Source: Rubrivivax sp. | Lineage (GTDB): Bacteria; Pseudomonadota; Gammaproteobacteria; Burkholderiales; Burkholderiaceae_C | Assembly: GCA_020248945.1 (NCBI GenBank) | Contig: JADCGQ010000013.1 | Span: 62,001-126,000 of the forward strand | Direction of reading: 5' to 3' | Length of the DNA: 64,000 nt | In this document: positions 63,617-64,000 of the stretch, in pieces | Position numbering within the stretch: position 1 is the stretch's first letter | Layout of the letters: the number at the start of each line of letters is the position of its first letter | Program-made: the position numbers and the translations under genes | The notes under the pieces: model-generated | The model's database searches: none | What the model saw: the letters and a program-made list of their open reading frames with translations, nothing else | What the model was told of the DNA's origin: nothing

Positions 63617-64000
63617 TCAGCGCGAGTACAACTCGACGATCAGCGCTTCCTTGATCTCGGCGCCGTGCTGGTCGCGGTCGGGCACCTTCTTGAACGTGCC
63701 TTCCATCTTGGTGGCGTCCACCGAGACCCAGTCGGCCAGGCCTTGGCCTTGCGCGAGCTTGAGCGCATCGACCACACGCAGCTGGTTCTTCGACTTCTCG
63801 CGCAGCGCGATCACGTCGCCCGGCTTGACCGAGTACGACGGGATGTTCACGACGGCGCCGTTGACGGTGAGCGCCTTGTGGCCGACCAGCTGGCGTGCTT
63901 CGGCGCGCGTGCTGCCGAAGCCCATGCGGTAGACGACGTTGTCCAGGCGACACTCGAGCAGGGCCAGCAGGTTCGAGCCGGTGTTGCCCTTGCGGCGCTC
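63617..64000 (-). CDS. rpsD: 30S ribosomal protein S4 (5' end outside window)
   Basis: The C-terminal 127 residues of S4; the start lies beyond the right edge. Visible: [20 protein letters not shown] and [20 protein letters not shown] (the S4 RNA-binding domain), [20 protein letters not shown], and the end [12 protein letters not shown]. It is a primary 16S rRNA binder and, in many bacteria, translational repressor of the alpha operon. 158 nt separate it from rpoA, an unusually roomy gap in which no other gene is seen. Confidence 0.96.
   Translation of the reverse strand, partial: ERRKGNTGSNLLALLECRLDNVVYRMGFGSTRAEARQLVGHKALTVNGAVVNIPSYSVKPGDVIALREKSKNQLRVVDALKLAQGQGLADWVSVDATKMEGTFKKVPDRDQHGAEIKEALIVELYSR

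Overview
The window is very GC-rich, densely packed bacterial chromosome with strongly G/C-biased third codon positions. Gene content and order (glyQ-glyS-gmhB-plsC, rpsD-rpoA-rplQ, PEP-CTERM protein sorting, HPr-rel-A cassette, acyclic-terpene and branched-chain acyl-CoA catabolism) point to a betaproteobacterium of the Burkholderiales, most likely the Rubrivivax/Leptothrix/Methylibium/Aquabacterium neighbourhood. This is inference from gene content; no rRNA is present.

Layout. 1-2.2 kb: what looks like the edge of an exopolysaccharide/exosortase locus (end of a PrsT-like TPR protein, a trypsin-like protease, a UDP-glucuronate-type epimerase). 2.3-8.5 kb: a minus-strand redox/signalling group (RlhA, FHA protein, cyclic-nucleotide-binding protein, and a large fusion of membrane 4Fe-4S, 2Fe-2S and FAD/NAD modules). 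8.5-11.5 kb: an HPr-rel-A cassette (Tat-type exported protein, PqqD-like chaperone, HprK-related kinase A, nucleotidyltransferase). 11.7-15 kb: HtrA-type protease, thioesterase, MarR regulator and MFS transporter.

15-27 kb is a lipid/terpenoid catabolic block. On the minus strand lies an atuBCDEF-like operon (geranyl-CoA carboxylase, citronellyl-CoA dehydrogenase, isohexenylglutaconyl-CoA hydratase) continued by a DUF849/BKACE enzyme and a thioesterase. Divergently lies an SCP2-merR-thiolase-fadB operon. A perfect 14-bp palindrome between them suggests joint control by a MerR/LiuR-type regulator. 27-36 kb holds a frameshifted PAS remnant, an orphan response regulator, more beta-oxidation enzymes, a LysE exporter, a DUF262/DUF1524 putative restriction protein of less GC-biased composition, and aceK.

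36-55 kb is rich in exported proteins: a 994-residue metzincin peptidase with a dockerin tail, a beta-barrel protein, a PEP-CTERM protein and a 1285-residue PKD lipoprotein. Interspersed are carbonic anhydrase, isovaleryl-CoA dehydrogenase, a LiuR-like MerR regulator divergent from a metallo-beta-lactamase-fold hydrolase (shared operator), a BTAD/AAA regulator and an acyl-CoA synthetase. 55-64 kb is core housekeeping on the minus strand: YgjP-like metallopeptidase, plsC, gmhB (catalytic nucleophile missing), glyS, glyQ, an NMN adenylyltransferase-like protein with pnuC, then rplQ, rpoA and rpsD (cut by the window edge).

The most unusual parts are the HPr-rel-A cassette with its candidate substrate, the FHA/cyclic-nucleotide/redox-fusion cluster, the BKACE enzyme inside an atu operon with matching palindromic operators, the dockerin-tailed protease and several repeat or hairpin elements. 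No tRNA, rRNA, CRISPR array or insertion sequence was seen.
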